From a virus, in IMG/VR virus record IMGVR_UViG_3300034102_002786, positions 82,413 through 117,602 of that record: a DNA stretch of 35,190 nucleotides; one strand, given 5' to 3'. Below the pieces are notes generated by a model. That model did not search any database, had not been told where the DNA came from, and saw nothing but the letters and a program-made list of their open reading frames with translations. Shown here one piece after another: positions 34,219 through 35,190 of the stretch. The position numbers and the translations under genes were made by a program. The stretch's first letter is position 1. Each line of letters opens with the position of its first letter.

Positions 34219-34653
34219 ATGAAAAAAGAAAAAGCAATTATAGTTAGCGGATACTTTAATCCCCTACACAAAGGTCACTTAGATTTATTTAAAAAAGGTA
34301 AACAAATGGGTGATAAACTTTGGGTAATTGTTAATTCAGATTTCCAAAGAGAATTAAAAGGTTCATTGGAATTTATGTCTGATTCTGAAAGATTAGAAAT
34401 AGTTAAGGCTATTAGATATGTTGATTATGCATTAATATCATCCGATAGGGATAGAACTCAATGCTATACCTTACAACAGTTTCACAAAATGTTTGGAGAT
34501 AGATACGATTTAGTATTTGCAAATGGTGGTGACCAGAACAATGAAACAATACCAGAAAGAGAAGTTTGTGAGAGATTGGGTATTCAATTAATCGATGGAT
34601 TGGGTGATAAGATACAAAGTAGTAGTTGGTTACTAAAATCAAACATTATTTAA
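34219..34653 (+). CDS. Cytidylyltransferase-like nucleotidyltransferase
   Basis: A 144-aa enzyme of the HxGH nucleotidyltransferase superfamily: VSGYFNPLHKGHLDLF holds the His17-Lys-Gly-His20 motif, and the C-terminal KIQSSSWLLK fits the closing ISSS-type motif. WVIVNSDFQRELKG and DLVFANGGD are typical strands for the cytidylyltransferase-like group that makes CDP- or ADP-sugars. It probably activates a sugar phosphate or a polyol phosphate. It follows the ENI array by 3 bases and precedes an NTF2-like gene, so together with the glycosyltransferase and FkbM genes it suggests sugar chemistry. Its substrate is unknown. Confidence 0.88.
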   Translation: MKKEKAIIVSGYFNPLHKGHLDLFKKGKQMGDKLWVIVNSDFQRELKGSLEFMSDSERLEIVKAIRYVDYALISSDRDRTQCYTLQQFHKMFGDRYDLVFANGGDQNNETIPEREVCERLGIQLIDGLGDKIQSSSWLLKSNII

Positions 34654-34695
34654 ACACAATATAAAACAAAAATACATATATTTATAAAAAAGATT

Positions 34696-35034
34696 ATGGA
34701 AAATACATTTTTAATACAAAAGACACAACGTTATTTAGAGTTGTTTGCATCAAAAAACATCAAAGGATTAGAGGATGAAATATATAATGATTCAATTACT
34801 TTGAGAGATTGGAACGGTCAATGGGTTGGTAAACAAGCAGTTCTTCAAATGAATGAGGATTTGTTCAATAATGATTTTACAATTCAAATTGAAGATATTA
34901 AAGAATCTGAAGCAACCAGAACTACAATAGCCCTATTCAATTTAACAATAGCAGATACCACATATAAAGTTGTGGATATTATCGAATGGGATGCTATGAG
35001 TAAGATTTATAGAATCTTAGCATATAACGGATAA
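34696..35034 (+). CDS. NTF2/SnoaL-like protein
   Basis: A 112-aa protein whose layout (a helix MENTFLIQKTQRYLELFASK, the block ITLRDWNGQWVGKQAVLQMN, then strands TTIALFNLTIAD, YKVVDIIEWD, KIYRILAYNG) matches the cone-like NTF2 or SnoaL-like fold, which is used by small enzymes and by binding proteins. The NDSITLRDW segment and the final IYRILAYNG strand are characteristic. It ends with a convergent terminator. In a sugar-activating neighbourhood it could be an isomerase or an accessory domain; the sequence does not decide. Confidence 0.7.
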   Translation: MENTFLIQKTQRYLELFASKNIKGLEDEIYNDSITLRDWNGQWVGKQAVLQMNEDLFNNDFTIQIEDIKESEATRTTIALFNLTIADTTYKVVDIIEWDAMSKIYRILAYNG

Positions 35035-35035
35035 A

Positions 35036-35068
35036 AAGAAAGGGAGTGTTTAACTCCCTTTTTCTTTT
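35036..35068. terminator. Convergent (bidirectional) terminator
   Basis: AAAGGGAGT (35039-35047) pairs with ACTCCCTTT (35053-35061) around GTTTA, with A-rich and T-rich flanks on both sides, so it can stop transcription from both directions. It lies between the + strand array and the minus-strand gene, as expected at a strand switch. Confidence 0.85.
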
Positions 35069-35095
35069 GAATACCTTGTGATTTATTATAACTTA

Positions 35096-35190
35096 TTAGA
35101 ATTTATTTCCGCAGTGTGGGCAGAACTTAAAAGATGATTTCTTTCTCTTAGCTCCACAATTTCCACAATAGTTAGTACCTACTTCTTCTG
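35096..35190 (-). CDS. Zinc-ribbon protein, partial (minus strand)
   Basis: Reading the minus strand, the last 31 codons are open from the window edge to a stop at 35096-35098, giving EEVGTNYCGNCGAKRKKSSF and KFCPHCGNKF. Two Cys-x-x-Cys pairs, CGNC and CPHC, form a zinc ribbon at the C-terminus. The start lies beyond the window. It is the only minus-strand gene seen, converging on the terminator at 35036. Confidence 0.75.
   Translation of the reverse strand, partial: EEVGTNYCGNCGAKRKKSSFKFCPHCGNKF

Noticed and set aside
1-35190. CRISPR arrays
   Set aside because: No set of three or more evenly spaced near-identical direct repeats with unique spacers is present; the 19-base repeats are dispersed and sit at promoters.

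Overview
This window looks like part of a large, AT-rich tailed-phage genome (or phage-derived element) from a Bacteroidota host. Two things point to the host: promoters of the Bacteroidota primary-sigma type (TTTG or TTG, about 19-20 bases, then TAnnTTTG or TAnnTTTA), and start codons preceded by A-rich stretches instead of Shine-Dalgarno sequences. Three things point to a phage: about 90 short, tightly packed genes almost all on the + strand, many 4-base or TAATG overlaps, and several families I know mainly from phages (DUF6011-, DUF2452-, DUF7352- and DUF6915-like proteins, and the MGLDMY and MGVDIYG families). No capsid, tail, terminase, polymerase or integrase gene is present. The window is an accessory or early region, and the lytic or temperate state cannot be read from it.

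Layout. 1-4.9 kb: small phage proteins, a SWIM zinc finger, a zinc ribbon and two short HExxH proteins. 5.1-7.9 kb: hypothetical genes plus a third HExxH protein. 8.0-11.3 kb: a calcineurin-like phosphoesterase overlapping a cyclic-phosphate receiver-like protein, then a family-2 glycosyltransferase. 11.4-15.1 kb: zinc-binding proteins and an ATP-dependent DNA ligase. 15.2-20.3 kb: an FkbM methyltransferase, a secreted NlpC/P60 peptidase, GroES, a cyclophilin and a PduO-type cobalamin adenosyltransferase. 20.4-22.8 kb: a nuclease-like protein and the first cluster of a small paralogous family, named here the ENI family after its MLTIENI start. 22.9-24.4 kb: a zone of tiny overlapping genes, half of them membrane peptides, with different codon choice. 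24.7-31.1 kb: short promoter-driven operons separated by four large intergenic regions. 31.2-34.2 kb: the second ENI cluster. 34.2-35.0 kb: a cytidylyltransferase-like enzyme and an NTF2-like protein, then a terminator and a convergent zinc-ribbon gene on the minus strand.

Regulation is unusually legible. One promoter class (A) carries the initial sequence ACTATGTAATAAA and usually sits just downstream of a 19-base repeat, TAACGTGTTGATTATCAAT. This module recurs at about 5.0, 11.3, 25.9, 28.2 and 30.8 kb, and without the repeat at 29.6 kb. A second class (B) is built around TTCGTATATTTGTA and drives genes at 3.9, 8.0, 15.2, 24.7 and 27.2 kb. Several genes at 26-31 kb, and one at 3.9 kb, have AACCCCTTA just before the start codon.

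The strongest candidates for something undescribed are the tandemly expanded, fast-diverging ENI family (about 13 members in two arrays), the dispersed repeat-promoter module, a pair of dif-like sites in a noncoding region near 25.8 kb, and a GC-richer noncoding region with nested repeats at 30.3-30.7 kb. Enzymatic roles are inferred from motifs only; most small genes have no function I can name.
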